NCBI GenBank assembly: GCA_039720395.1
Contig: CM077827.1
Coordinates: 15,353,615 to 15,417,614 of the forward strand
Reading direction: 5' to 3'
From: Liquidambar formosana
Lineage: Eukaryota > Streptophyta > Magnoliopsida > Saxifragales > Altingiaceae
Length of the DNA: 64,000 nt
In this document: one piece after another, positions 1 through 12,595 of the stretch
How the letters are laid out: the number at the start of each line of letters is the position of its first letter
Position numbering within the stretch: position 1 is the first letter of the stretch
Notes under the pieces: generated by a model
Told to the model about the DNA's origin: nothing
Seen by the model: the letters and a program-made list of their open reading frames with translations, nothing else
Database searches by the model: none
Translations under genes and position numbers: made by a program

Positions 1-1619
1 AAAAGTGGTTGGGATAGTATTTCTATTACCCTAATGAACAAAAGTTGTCCATTAGGATGTTTGCTGGATTTTCTTGAGAAAGAGTTCATTCAAGAAAGAT
101 GCAAAAGTAGATAGAATTTACAGAATTGTTTGTAAAGCCACAAACCAACAAAGATCCAACCCTTGCCCCTATTGAGGCAAAACCTTTAATTACACCACAT
201 TCTTTTCATAGATCAAATTGGATATTTCTTTAACATAAGAGAGATATTGTATCTCCATTAGAATGTGAAAGAATTGTTCTTTAGTGATAAAGATCACCAA
301 AATAATCCTATTGATTATGATTAGGCGATGTTTGACATCAACTTGAGAAATGACTAAGAGTCATTAAATCCAATATGGACAGGTAGAGACCTAAAAGGCT
401 TGGCTATTTAAGAATGTTTTCAACATAGGCAAAAAGTTGTCTATAAAGAAACTTGTTTGATAATAGTTATGCTGAAATCCATTTGGATCTTGTTATCTAT
501 AAACACACATTTTGAATATGAGATATGTCAAAAAGGATATAAAGATGTTATATCAAATGGTGAAAAACCATAAAAGTGTGTAAGTTATAGAAGTCTATTA
601 ATAGACTACAAGGTTCTCATAATTAGAACATCTATAAAGTTGAAGTAATCAAATTGTTTGATTTCTCTCATTGTATAGATGGACCATGAGTGTATAAAAG
701 GTTAGTGGGAGTGCGATCGTTTTTCTTTATCCTAAGTATAGATGACATCCTAATCATTATGAATGATATATGAATGACATCCTAATCGTTTTGGTTTTTG
801 GAGAAAAACTAATTCATGAAAGATTTGGCAGAAGCATCCAACAAGATCTATAGAGATAGATCATATAGATTGCTAAGTATCTCCAAATCATCAAACATAG
901 TTGAAATGTTGAAGGAGTTCAACATGGAGAATTCTAAGGGAGGTCTGATTTACTTCAGATAAGAATTCATTATTCAAGGGCATGTGCCCTAGGATAACAC
1001 AAGTAAGGTTCTTAAAGTGTTAAGAAGCCTTATTCTACACTATGTATTGAACCTGATATCTATTATGTTGTAATTGTTACAAATAGTTGTCAGTCAATTC
1101 AAATTTGGAATATTGGATTGTATATGGAAATTGTAAACTCATAGTAGATGGGTATATGGATTTGGATATAATCCATATGGGGTATATTTTATATTCACTT
1201 TAGTTGGTGAAATACTTAATGGAAGAACTGTATGAAAGATACAGTGGATTCCATTATTAAGGGTGAATTAATTGTCGCATTGTCTAGGAGACTGTTTGGA
1301 TCTATAAGTTCATTTAGAACTTGGAGTTGTTCCTTCCATTGAGTTGCCCACACCTTGTTTTGTGACAACAATGGGTCTATAGCTCAAGTATAGGAATCAC
1401 GGTCTCATCAAAAGTCCAAACACATAGAGCGGCAATTCCAAATGATTAGAGGAATCATTAGAAGAGGTAATAGATACATTATAGAAGATATTATCTACAT
1501 AAGTTTTTGTAGACCTACTGACTAAAGCTTTAAAACATAATTGGTTATGTCTAAGACCAACATCTTAAGAAGATAGGTATGCGATACATGGTCGATTGGC
1601 TTTAGCGCAAGTGGGAGAT
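1..1619 (+). pseudogene. Cop2 decayed pol remnant
   Basis: This stretch has no usable reading frame. It is near-identical in sequence and length to 38297-39915 of Cop3, where the same position follows recognisable fragments of gag, GAG-pre-integrase and integrase. Its place before the polypurine tract and 3' LTR says it derives from RT/RNase H. The AGTGGGAGAT run just before 1620 serves as the polypurine tract. The assignment rests on position and synteny rather than on protein motifs. Confidence 0.6.
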
Positions 1620-3277
1620 TGTTAGGATTATGCCCTAGAGCCAATCATAGAGATGATTGTTTAGGGATTAGGAACAATCATTTGATTTCATTTATGTATG
1701 TCACATTTATTATTGATTTAATAAAAGGGCTTATTCTATTATGTCTATATGCATCATTTATATTTACATAATATGTCCATGGAGTTAGAGTTGAGAATAT
1801 GGAATTACAAAGAGTTGTAATTTTGAGACTATAGATATATCTCTGTACTAAACTCCTAAAGCATTCCTAGTTGAAGGTTCACTATGATGGACAGTAATGA
1901 ACCATAGGACTAGCACTTGTTAGGCTGACTCTATAGGAGGATAGCTAGTCTCAAGCTATTTGTGTGGAGACACTACAACCAACAAGTGGGTGCCTATTGT
2001 GAGAATAGGTACACTGAATGTGACCAAAGATATGAGATAAACTGAATGGAGTTTTATCCTGCCTGTCAATCAGTTTCTCATTGTTATAGTGGTACAAGTA
2101 ATCCTTAGACCTGAGACACCATAGTTGCCTTATGCATGTAGCTTTAGAAGTTTGATAACACTAAGTGCAGATCCTATTCAGGGGTCTGCAAAGGTGTTCA
2201 TTGGCCCTACTGCTATGTGTATGAAGGCATGTGAGTGATCAACAAGGGATCCATCACTCTCAGGAAAAAGAGAGAGAATGTCTCATATAGCATTCATAAT
2301 ATAACTCATTAAATCCATGGCCATGGTAGGATGAATATGAAAAGAGTTTCATGAGTTCATCAATGAGTTGATATCTATGAATGAGTATAAAGTAATTGAA
2401 CTAGGGACTTGACAGACTTCCATGTCCTATTAGTTCAATTAGAGACATTGTGTTGAAGGAAGGATGCAATTGTAACCTATAAACTATAACAGAAGGGTTC
2501 ATTGTAAATGACTATTCACCTCATTAAGGACCACACCATGAGCCATATGCTAGGTGTTACTCATGGTTAGTAGAAGCCCTAATTGATATAAGTGAGTTAT
2601 AATCAATTAGGGAATTGGAAGGAGTTCCAATTAGACCCTAAATGGAAAGAGTTCCATTGTGCACACCTCGTGCTATTCCTACTACTTAATGATGTGAACC
2701 CAATGGGTCACACACTGATCATGCAAGAAGGGCTTTAAAGTCTATGAGAGAAAGGGTTTTAGTGAATAAAGAATAGTTCTTTATAGGCTTATTTGTATTT
2801 GATACAAATAATAGGGGTTAATGTGCAATTAAGTGTAATTACACATAACCCTATTAGGGTTTCTTCCCCATGGCTAGCCCCCTTTAGTGGGCTGCCTATA
2901 TAAGTCACACTTATGTGTGACATGGCATAATAGGCTTGCACAATAAACCCTAGCCGTCCAGCCCTTTGGAGGCTCTCTTCTCTCTCTCTCTCTTCTCCAC
3001 CTCTAGCAACAACAAGGAAGAAGAAAGAAAGGACTTGAAGCTCTAGCTAGGTGTGGATACCGTTGGAGGCAGCACACTTGGGCTGCTCATTCACCGCTGT
3101 CCGGAGTCGAAGCTTGGAGCAAAATGGAGAAGACAAAAATTCTGTAAGTGTTCTAACCCTCTTCGTAGTTAAGGTTTGATTTTGTGTTATGCATAGTTAG
3201 ATTCATGGGATTGGGAATCGTAGGAAAAATTTTTATATTCCGCACTTCGATTTTTCCTTCTTGTTCGATTCCCAACA
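1620..3277 (+). repeat. Cop2 3' LTR (1658 bp)
   Basis: It starts TGTTAGG and ends CCCAACA, the same termini as both Cop3 LTRs. A TATATAA box lies at 2897-2903, followed by a CT-rich stretch near 2980. It keeps the roughly 85-bp block upstream of the TATA box that the 3' LTR of Cop3 has lost. Confidence 0.92.
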
Positions 3278-3739
3278 GTATAGGCATTGGTGAGAAGGTT
3301 TCCTCATAGTCAATACCATGTCTTTGTCGGTAACCTTTTGCTACTAGCCTAGCCTTGTAGGTCTATACCTTTCCATCTGAGCCTATCTTCCTTTTGAAGA
3401 TCCATTTGCAGCCAATAGGTACTATACCTTCTGGTGGATCAACTAAAGTCCAGACTTTGTTGGAATACATTGAGTCCATTTCGGATTTCATGGCTTCTAG
3501 CCATTTGTTCGAATCAATATTCGAAATCGCCTGTCCATAAGTAGTAGGGTCATCTGGGTGTTCTCTATCACCAAGGAACAATTCCTCTGCATTATGGTTG
3601 AGAAATCTATATTTCTCAAGTGCAACAGATACCCTACTCGATCTACGGAGAGGTTGTGGTACATTAGTGGGTTTTGTCTCATCAGGAACAGGGGTGGGAT
3701 CACTGTCGGTTTGTGTCTCATCAAACAATTCTTTGAGTT
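3278..3739 (-). pseudogene. Cop1 reverse transcriptase, N-terminal part
   Basis: This is the Ty1/copia RT start. It has the linker with the RRSSR motif, then W-L-E-A-M-K-S-E-M and the segment ending G-C-K-W-I-F-K-R-K. A TAG stop near 3360 replaces the expected Glu after KV, and the frame continues with [10 protein letters not shown] and DYEETFSP until the Cop2 LTR cuts it off at 3277. It is out of frame with the integrase because of a 1-nt shift near 3745. Palm and catalytic YVDD lie beyond the break, so no active enzyme is possible here. Confidence 0.85.
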
Positions 3740-4789
3740 CTATTTTCCTATTATTGCCTCCTTCTTGAATAAACTCTTTTCAAGAAAGACTGCAAACTTA
3801 CTAACAAACACCTTCTGTTTATCAGGATAATAGAAATAATATGCTATACTCTCTTTAGGATATCCCACAAACCTACACTTAATTGATCTTGATTCCAATT
3901 TGGTTGCATCATGTATCTTTACATATGTAGTGCAACCCCAAACCTTAATGTGTTTAAGGCTTGGTGCTTTTTCTGCCCATATCTCATATGGTGTCTTAGG
4001 GACAGCTTTGGTTGGGACCTTGTTCAATAAATACGCGGCAGTTTCTAGGGCATGTCCCCAGGAGGACAATGGTAAATCGGTGTAACTCATCACGGACCTA
4101 ACCATATCCAATAAGGTTCTATTCCTCCTTTTTGACACACCATTAAGTTGTGGTGTTCCAGGAGGTGTCCATTGAGATAGAATGCCCGCTTGAACAAGAT
4201 GATCTAAAAACTCACCGGTTAAATATTCTCCTCCTTGATCCGATCGAAGAGCTTTAATACTTTTACCAGTTTGTTTCTCTACTTCATATCTGAATTCTTT
4301 GAACTTTTCAAATGCTTCAGATTTGTACTTCATTAAGAACACATACCCATACCTAGAATGATCATTGGTAAAGGTTATAAAGTAAGAGAAACCTCCACGA
4401 GCATGTATACTCATAGGACCACATACATCACTATGTATTAATCCTAATATTTCTGCAGCCCTTTCATCGTGACCGGTGAAAGGTGACTTGGTCATTTTAC
4501 CTAGTAAACAGGATTTACAAGTTGGAAAGGGCATAGAAGCCAATGGACCCAATTGTCCATCTTTACACATCTTGTTAATCCTATTCTCACTGATGTGACC
4601 TAGTCTCAAGTGCCAGTCATATGCAGAGTTTTCTTCATCTCTTGTTCTCTTGGGTTTGTTTGCATTCAATTTAGAACTATCATGCTCTATGCAATTAACA
4701 TTTGCAATAAAGTTTAGAAAATAAAGGCCATTCACATAAACTCCAGAAGTAATGAACTCTTCGTTTTTAAATAAAGAACATTTATTCTC
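3740..4789 (-). pseudogene. Cop1 GAG-pre-integrase and integrase
   Basis: In order: the zinc-binding N-terminus (WHLRLGH, then CKSC), the rve core with first Asp in HSDVCGP and second Asp in RSDQGGEY, and the C-terminal region with VWGC and FVGY. The third catalytic residue, normally Glu in GVSERRNRT, reads Lys (GVSKRRNRT), so the DDE triad is broken. The frame is continuous with the gag-protease except for one TAG at 4790-4792. It ends in a frameshift before RT. The family is certain; activity is excluded. Confidence 0.9.
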
Positions 4790-5602
4790 CTAAAAAACAA
4801 ACCTGAATCCTTGTTTAGATAATACTGAAATAGAAATAATGTTTCTTATAACTTCTGGAATATAAAGAGAGCATGATAATTTTAAACTACTCCCACTAGG
4901 TAAAGTCAAGTAACAAGTCCCCACGGCTAATGCAGCAACGTTTGCTCCATTTCCCACTCGTAGGGTTACTTCTCCTTTACTCAGCCTTCTGCTTCCCACT
5001 AGGTCCTGCATAGAATTACAAATATGAGAACTCACACCAGAATTTAGTACCCAAGTAGAAGCAGAGCTAACACTCATGTTAGTCTCAAGTATAAGAGCAT
5101 GATCCATACCTTCCGAAGGTTGGTTCTTTAGAGTATCCAGATACTCTTGGTAGTTACGTTTCCAATGCCCATCTATGCCACAGTAAAAACAGATCCCTTT
5201 ACTTTTTCTCTTCCTTTGGGTACTCTTACCCTTTCTTATTCCCTTGCCTTTAGGCTTGAGCACAGAATTGGAAGCAGGAATTTCAACCCATTCATCACAT
5301 TCAAGTAATAACTCTCTGCCATACAACTCTTGTATGTGGATAAATATCTCGGGTGCACTTCCCATGGACTCGTATTGTTTCTTAAGCTCAGGACTTAGAG
5401 ATACCATCATACAGCATCTCCTTATAAGATCATCATCCATGCGCTTTTGATAAGCGTCTTTCTCTTGCTGAGTTGCAGCCTTAGTAGGAGCATTGGGAAG
5501 TGGACTTTGAAGTGCATAAGTAATATTTTCAGAATTCAAAACGATTTTTAAATTCCTTAGCCAATCAAGATAATTTGGTCTAGTTAAAAGGTTGGTTTCC
5601 AA
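4790..5602 (-). pseudogene. Cop1 gag and protease
   Basis: The copia Gag N-terminus (NYLDWLRNLKIVL) is followed by a basic stretch, a CCHC zinc knuckle, and the retropepsin region. The knuckle reads CFYCGIDGHWKRNY, so its last Cys is Tyr. The protease motif reads LNSGVSSHIC where D-S/T-G is expected, so the catalytic Asp is Asn. Upstream codons are still Gag-like (NLLSNIL) but the frame begins at a TTG, and an ATG about 50 nt further upstream is followed at once by TAG. Nucleocapsid and protease are therefore both disabled. Confidence 0.88.
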
Positions 5603-6116
5603 AATGTTGGATAATAGGTTGCGGTGAGCTGTTATGGTGATCTACATATAGAAAATTAAACAGAAAATTAGATTTCAATTTTAATCCATAATGATCGGGT
5701 CTTTAATCATATGGTACCTCCCACTATTTTATCAAATTCCATACACCCTCTAATGGAATTCGGGAATCTCATTCCTTAATGGGGATTGGGGTCCCACTGT
5801 GACCTAGAAGTCTCACATTATAGTTTCTTGACTTCTAACCCACAATGAGAAGACAACTCTTTGTCTATTGCTTCATAAGCAAGTTCCAACCATTTTGCCT
5901 TTAGGGTACATACTCCTCATATTATAGTTTCTTGGAATACTTCCCTAGTTAAATTAAACCCATCATTCACACAGGTATGTTTCGCCAAATATAGACCTCA
6001 CATTATAGTTTCTTGGTATATACTAGTTTAGGCACCCCATGATATCTTATATGTGATAGTTTCAAGTAATGTCTTTAATATGGGTAGCTCCTACATGTCT
6101 GCAGCCAGGTACCCAC
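5603..6116 (-). other. Cop1 leader, segment next to gag
   Basis: This non-coding 5' untranslated DNA of Cop1 matches the reverse complement of roughly 36550-37000 in Cop3, including the shared sentence-like repeats around phrases such as CTCACATTATAG. No gene is seen. It ends at the sLTR1 insertion, where CCCAC (6112-6116) is the left TSD copy. Confidence 0.75.
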
Positions 6117-8831
6117 TGTGAACCCCGGAAATTGGGCCCACAAGGGTTGAAAAGAAAATAGGTTTGAAAATGAAAAGGAAAGGAGTCGCCACCTTATTTT
6201 TTAAAGGAAACAAGGAAAACCCTAAAAAACAGTTTGATTTAGGAAAACAATTTGAATGACTCTATGTTTAAAAAGGAAAGGCAAAAACCAATCTTTTGGA
6301 AACCAAAGAAATCGGGGATTCGGAGGCTAAGTTATGACATGGGAAGGTTCTAGGCAAAGCCTATAGGCACCCATGTCACCCTTTCGGTCTCTCAGTTCAT
6401 TTGGGCTAAATCAAGATCTTTTCCATACAAAAATCAGCAAGTATATCATCACAAGATAACATGCATATCATATATTTCATTCATCCATCCATGCATAATA
6501 AGCAAACAAAAACAGAAAATAAAGAAAAAGAAAACAAAACAAAAAGAAAACCTAGGATGCTTGGATCCTAGAACGGACTTGAGCCTCACGAAGAGCGCCT
6601 ACGTACCATGCAACGAAATACATGGATCAAAGTCCACGTAATTCGATTGGAACTAAGGTTAAGACCTAATACAAACCTATGGTTAAAACCCTAGGTTTCC
6701 TTATTTGATCAAAAAGAGAATTGATAGAAAGTTTGATTTTAGAAAGAACTCCACAAAATGGAAACTTTAATAAAAACCAGAATTTTGTTGGTGAAGGAAA
6801 CCTCTAATTAAACCATAGGATCATATTAAAAATTAACCCTAGATAGGGAGAAGAGAAAGGATAAGGAAGAGAGGTGAATTGGGGCACCTTCATACCTACT
6901 TACCTGAGCGCAATAGCTCCAAGCATTAGCCATTTCAGACATGAGCAGCCCTATTTACCATAGGACAAATACCACACCTATTTGCACCCTTACAAGTGCT
7001 CAAAACCATGCAAAAACAATGATATGCAAATCTGGACAGAATAGTATTATGGCCTAAAATCATCTACTAAGCATGCTAACAGCAAAAACAGCAAACAATA
7101 ATAAGTCCTAACATATTCCTAAAACCATATTATGCATAAAAAACCCTAGAATATACTAACATGCATGCAAAAGCATCATGTTTACTCTATATGCAAGACA
7201 TATACAGCAAACACGAAGAAAAACCAATAAAAAAGTCTACTTTATCATGCTATATGAGAATTAACACAAAACAATGACTCTAAAATCCTAAACTCACAAA
7301 TATGCTTAAAGACATACAAAACATACTTTAGTCATGCTAAAACCAAACTAAACAGAAATTAAATCATGCATATTAACTAACTAAAGCAACATAACATGAT
7401 GAAAATCCTAACTCTAACATGCAATGACACTAATCCTAGCACAAGGGCAACAGGAGCACAAGAACCATAACTATGCATAAAAAACACATAGGACAGCCCT
7501 AAAGCATGCTAAACAGTAGATAAACAATAGATATTCCATGTATATTAACTAACTAGAGTGTTAATACATGATAAAAAAGTTACCTTTAACATGCAATAAG
7601 CCTAACCCGTATGAAAACCTAGTTTAAGCTTGAATAGAGAAGGAGAATACCTTAGGAAGGGCCTTCCTTGCTGCTGTATGAACTCCCTCTTGCTCTTATG
7701 GATGACTTGAATCAATGTTCTCCAAGGCTACAGCAAGAACTCCAGCTCTCCTTCAAGTCCCTCTCTCTTATTCTCTCTCTAACACTAAGGTTTTTAAGCA
7801 TAAAGTGGCTCCCTTTGTGCTGAAGCATAGGGGGGTATTTATAGACTTCAATTAGGATTAACCAATGGCTAGGATTAAAACCCTAAAAATTAATCCAAGG
7901 GCTATTAGAGACCCCCTTGGGGCTTAAGTAACTCAGAAGTTACCAAAAATTAGAAGGAAACTCGTCCAAAAGAGCCCAAATACGTCAAAATAGGCAAGAG
8001 TCCGCTTCAGCAAGGAGTTAGAGTGAAAATAGGAAAGTGGTCTCGGGTGACCACCCAAGGCTGGGCGGCTAGCCACCTGGGCCCAGGCGGCTAGCCGCCC
8101 AGGCTTGGGTGGTCACCCGAGCCCACTTCCAATTTTTTGCCTGTTTTGTCTCCCTTTCCTTCTAGAAGTGTTTTAGGGGGCAAATTAACTCCGATTTTGA
8201 TGAAACAAAAGCCAAAACGACCGTGTTTCGATGAGGAATATGTTTTTGAACATTTTAGGGTGAAAACCACTAACCATGGGGGCATGGTTAGGTTTGAACA
8301 AGGCGGTTAACCACTATACTCTACCTTTGCTAAGCATAGGCATGCACATAGGATCAAACCAAACACTTTCCATATCAAAATTGAACTTCATAAAACACTT
8401 TTGGGAGTAAAATGATGACTAATGAAAGTCAATTTGAAAAGATTTGGTTGGTAATTGTGAGTCAATTAGAGCTAACCCAAAGAAGGGTCAATTAACCAAC
8501 TTGAACTGTATTGAGCCATTTTAATCCCGAGCCATTGATTTATCAAATTGACACTAGAAATACCTCTTATGCATCCATATGAACTCCAATTGACAATTTG
8601 GAGATCATTCCAAGGTCAAATGAAAAGTTTGGGACTTAAAAGACGATTATGCCCCTCAAGTCACAAAAGCTCTTATTATCCCTCAAGATCAACTCCGAAT
8701 TGAACCAAAATTCATATCCATTATCCTTGTGACTCTAGAAACCTAATGCAAGTGACTAGACTCAAAAACAAAATAAAAACATGCATGAAATGATGAGCCC
8801 TAGTAAGGTGGTGCAAAAATGGGGTGTGACA
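6117..8831 (-). repeat. sLTR1: solo gypsy (Tat-type) LTR
   Basis: It runs from TGTGAACCCC to GGTGTGACA, and CCCAC flanks it on both sides (6112-6116 and 8832-8836). There is no internal region, so it is a solo LTR left by LTR-LTR recombination. Orientation is minus, judged from GypA, where the GGGGTTCACA end abuts the primer-binding site. It carries a TATA box (CTATAAATA on the minus strand, 7844-7836), a splice-donor-like CTCAGGTAAGT near 6903, and the 80-bp palindrome at 8042-8121. Length is 2715 bp. Confidence 0.92.
8042..8121. repeat. 80-bp GCTAGC palindrome, sLTR1 copy
   Basis: The outer arms are CTCGGGTGACCACCC and its complement; two inner GCTAGC lobes flank a GGGCCC centre. The complementarity extends outward into the GGAAAGTGG and CCACTTCC flanks. 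It lies about 200 bp upstream of the LTR TATA box. Confidence 0.9.
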
Positions 8832-8836
8832 CCCAC

Positions 8837-9159
8837 ATTAAGGGACGTTAGATGATCCTATAATGATGGAAGGCAATGAAGAATGCATTCCCTAATGTAT
8901 TCTCCATTTCAACTTAATATTAAAAGAAGAGGGGTTTTTAAGGGTCTTATCAAATTAACATACATCTTATGCATATAAATAAAAAACTGAACAGCATAAA
9001 ATAATAATCCACTTATCGATATTAATCCCTAGAAGGAGATATATAACGATTTATGGATTTGGAACTATCACTATTAATCTCATTAAAAGCTCCCACTATG
9101 ATGATTATGGACTTTAAGAGGATTCAATCCAAGCCAATAGATTGAATCCAAGGTCTAAG
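8837..9159 (-). other. Cop1 leader, middle segment
   Basis: This non-coding leader between sLTR1 and sLTR2 is homologous to the reverse complement of about 36150-36540 in Cop3. No gene is seen. It ends at GTGGG (9160-9164), the left TSD of sLTR2. Confidence 0.75.
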
Positions 9160-11188
9160 GTGGGTGTGAACCCACGAAAAAAGCGCGGAGCCCACAAGGG
9201 TTTGGCAAAAATGATAATGGGTTTAAAGACAACAAACAAAAAGGAGTCGCCACCTCATTTTTTAGGAAAAGAGGAAAACCGCGAAAATGTTTTATTTTCA
9301 AAACCACATGACTCCATTAAATGAAAAGCAAAGTCTTTGAAACCAGAAAATTGGATCCGGGGGCTAAGTTACGACGTGGGAAGGTTCTGGGCAAAAGCCC
9401 ATAGGCACCCACATCGCCCGAGTTGGTCTCTTAATTTGATTGGGCTAACTTAATATCTTTTCCACTCAAATATCATCATATATCATCACAAGGCAGCATG
9501 CATATCATATAATCCATCCAATCATCCATGCATAATCACTCAAATAAAACAAAACAGAAAAAAGAAGAAAAGAAAAGAAAAGCCTAGGATACTTGGATCC
9601 TAGAACGGACTTGAGCCTCACGAAGAGCGCCTACGTACCATGCAGCGAAATACATGGATCAAAGTCCACGTAGTTCGAAAAGAATAGGGTTACAACCTAA
9701 TACAAACCTATGGTAAATACCCTAGGTTTCCTCATTTGAAAAGGTATCGAATAATCCAAAATTGAAAACTTCCACAAGAGGAAAACTTTGATAAAAACCA
9801 GAATTTATTATTGAAGGAAACCTTTGATAATTACCATAAACTTGTATTAAGAAGTAACCCTAGGAGGGAGAAGAGAAAAAAAAGAAAAAGAAAGGTGAAT
9901 TGGGGCACCTTCAAACCCTACTTACCTGAGCGCACAAGCTCCTAGCATTAGCCATTTCAGACCATAGCAGCCCTATTTGCAATAGGACAAGCATTGTACC
10001 TGTTTGCACCCTTACAAGTGCACACAAACATGCAAAGAAAACAAAATCCTAATCTGGATAGAACCATGACAAAGCCTAAAATCATCCATTAATCATGCAA
10101 ACAACAAGAATAATGAATAATTAAGGACTTTAACTCAATCCTACATGCAATGACCTAGCTAACATGCATAGAAACCAAGAAATCCACTAATATGAATGCA
10201 AACCTAGCATGATTCAACTATATGCAGCATATATAGAATGACAACGATGAGAAATAACTCACAAAACTAAGCTAAACATGCTGTATGAGACCTACGCGAT
10301 TTCAGGGTTATCGAAACCCTAATCTCACAACTATGCATTAAAACCTATGGAACGACTCTAAGACATGCTCAAATTATCATGAATATCATTCATATCTGTT
10401 ACACCCCATTTTTGCACCACCTTACTAGGGCTCATCATTCCATGCATGTTTTTGTTTTCTTTTTGAGTCTAGTCACTTGCATTAGTTTTCTAGAGTCACA
10501 AGGACAATGGATATGAATTTTGGTTCAAATTGGAGTTGATCTTGAGGGATAATAAGAGCTTTTGTGACTTGAGGGGCATAATCGTCTTTTAAGTCCCAAA
10601 CTTTTCATTTGACCTTGAAATGATCTCCAAATTGTCAATTGGAGTTCATATGGATGCATAAGAGGTATTTCTAGGTTCAATTTGGTAAGTCAATGGCTCG
10701 GGATTAAAATGGCTCGATGTAGTTCAAGTTGGTTAATTGACCCTTCCTTGGGTTAGCTCTAATTGACTCACAATTACCAACCAAATCTTTTCAAATTGAC
10801 TTTCATTAGTCATCATTTTACCCTCAAAAGTGTTTCATGAAGTTCAATTTTGATATGGCCTGATGATGAGTTTAGTGTGGTTATTTACGGATTATCCTTG
10901 AAGAATTAGTGCGAATCACAGCATGAGATTTTTGGTTAAAATGAAAAGAAAATTATTTTATTAAATTAGCCATTTTTATCATGACACTAACACGTGTACG
11001 TATGTGATGAGTGTGTGTACGCACATACGATACATGTGCATGCGTGTTAGCGGTCAGTCTCCCAATTTTTATAAAAGACAATTTCCTTTTCCTATTCAGA
11101 TTAGAAGTCTTTTATCATTATAAAATACCTTTTGATTATTCTCCAAGGAAAGCTAGTCCAGGAAGGAAAGGGAAACTCCAGATTTCAG

Positions 11189-11197
11189 CTATAAATA
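11189..11197 (+). promoter_or_regulatory. GypA LTR TATA box
   Basis: CTATAAATA lies about 790 bp into the LTR; transcription of genomic RNA would start about 30 bp downstream. The 3' LTR copy is at 24918-24926. Confidence 0.65.
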
Positions 11198-12070
11198 CTC
11201 TCTTAATGTCTTTAAACAAGAGAGAGGAGAAGAGGGTTTGGAGGGAGTGAAATTCGTCATAATTCAGCAGCAGATTTTCTGAAAACCAGCAGTCGTATTG
11301 TAATCATAACTTTTTCATCCGAAGTCAGAATTTGATGAAATTGGTCTTGTTAGAAAGATAATTCAATTCTCTACAACTTTGTATTTCACAAGCTTTGTCC
11401 AAATCCAACGTTTTCATACCCAAAAACGCGATTGAAGTTGCTGCTGCTGCAAAGTGACGAAAATCACTTTTCTTTTCTCTTGTTCTCTTTTTGTTTTCTA
11501 TTTCTTTTCAAAGTTGAGTTGAGAGTTTTGATCTCTTTGCTGTGATACCACTTTGACAAAGAGGAGGATTCGTGTTGGTTTGATTCACTCTAAAGACCTG
11601 AGGAGCCACGAACAATTACAAACACAAGGGGAGCCACTTTATGCATTAATACTTGAGTGTTTGAGAGAGAATAAGATTTGCATATCATTGTTTTCGCATG
11701 GTTTTGAGCACTTGTAAGGGTGCAAATAGGTGTGGTATTTGTCCTATGGCAAATAGGGCTGCTCAGGTCTGAAATAGCTAATGCTTGGAGCTAATTGCGC
11801 TCAGGTAAGTGGGTGTGAAGGTGCTCCAATTCACCTTTCTTCTTAACTCATTCTCTTCTCCCTATCTAGGGTTAATTTTTAATATGATCCTATGGTTTAA
11901 TCAAAGGTTTCCTTCATAAATAAAATTCTGGTTTTTATTAAAGTTTCCATTTTGTGGATTTCTTTCCTAAAATCAAACTTTCTATCATATTCAACTCTTT
12001 TGATTCAAATAAGGAAACCTAGGGTTTTTACCATAGGTTTATATTAGGATTCAACCCTAATTCTAATCGA

Positions 12071-12160
12071 ACTACGTGGACTTTGATCCATGTATTTCGC
12101 TGCATGGTACGTAGGCGCTCTTCGTGAGGCTCAAGTCCGTTCTAGGATCCAAGCATCCTA
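12071..12160 (+). promoter_or_regulatory. Conserved R/U5 block of the gypsy LTRs
   Basis: The block contains TACGTAGGCGCTC, GAGGCTCAAGTCCG and a CCATG...CATGG inverted repeat. It is nearly unchanged in all LTRs of this group (near 6560-6650, 9590-9680, 25800-25885, 30990-31080 and 52865-52960), although flanking LTR sequence differs. It falls in the transcribed leader. Function is unknown; RNA structure or packaging is an inference. Confidence 0.6.
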
Positions 12161-12595
12161 GGTTTATTTTTGTTTTCTTTTCTTCTTTTTCTTTTTCTGT
12201 TTTTATGCGCTTATTATGCATGGATGGATGAATGAAATATATGATATGCATGCAATTCTTGTGATGATATACTTGCTGATTTTTGTATGAAAAGATCTTG
12301 ATTTAGCCCAAATGAACTGAGAGACCGAAAGGGTGACATAGGTGCCTATAGGCTTTGCCTAGAACCTTCCCATGTCATAACTTAGCCTCCGAATCCCCGA
12401 TTTCTTTGGTTTTCAAAAGATTGGTTTTTGCCTTTCCTTTTTTATGGAGTCATTCAAATTGTTTTCCTAAAACAAACTATTTTTAGGGTTTTCCTTGTTT
12501 CCTTTAAAAAATAAGGTGGCGACTCTTTTCCTTTTTCTTTTTCAAACCCATTTTCTTTCAATCCCTTGTGGGCCCAATTTTCGGGGTTCACAGTT

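Larger units (their letters stand above)
1..3277 (+). mobile_element. Cop2: 3' end of a non-autonomous Ty1/copia element
   Basis: The 3' part of a copia LTR retrotransposon enters from the left edge. Positions 1-1619 are decayed pol (RT/RNase H end) with stops in every frame, followed by a purine-rich tract and the 3' LTR. The internal part aligns without gaps to 38297-39915 of Cop3, with only occasional substitutions, so both descend from an already dead template. The element ends inside the reverse transcriptase of Cop1, which lies on the opposite strand. Bases 3278-3282 (GTATA) should be one copy of its TSD; the other is outside the window. Confidence 0.88.
10397..12592 (+). repeat. GypA 5' LTR (2196 bp)
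   Basis: It begins TGTTACACCCC and ends GGGGTTCACA. The TATA box CTATAAATA is at 11189-11197. The U3 carries a palindromic stretch around the G-box core CACGTG (10991-10996) instead of the 80-bp palindrome seen in the other LTRs of this group. A consensus splice donor (CAG/GTAAGT) lies at 11804/11805 in the transcribed leader. Confidence 0.95.

Noticed and set aside
3558..5450. Plus-strand short frames across Cop1
   Set aside because: They are shadows of the minus-strand copia gag-pol.
11011..11250. Identical 79-codon frames at 11011-11250 and 24740-24979
   Set aside because: They are the same U3 segment in the two GypA LTRs, identical because LTRs are copies; the frame spans the TATA box and has no recognisable domain.
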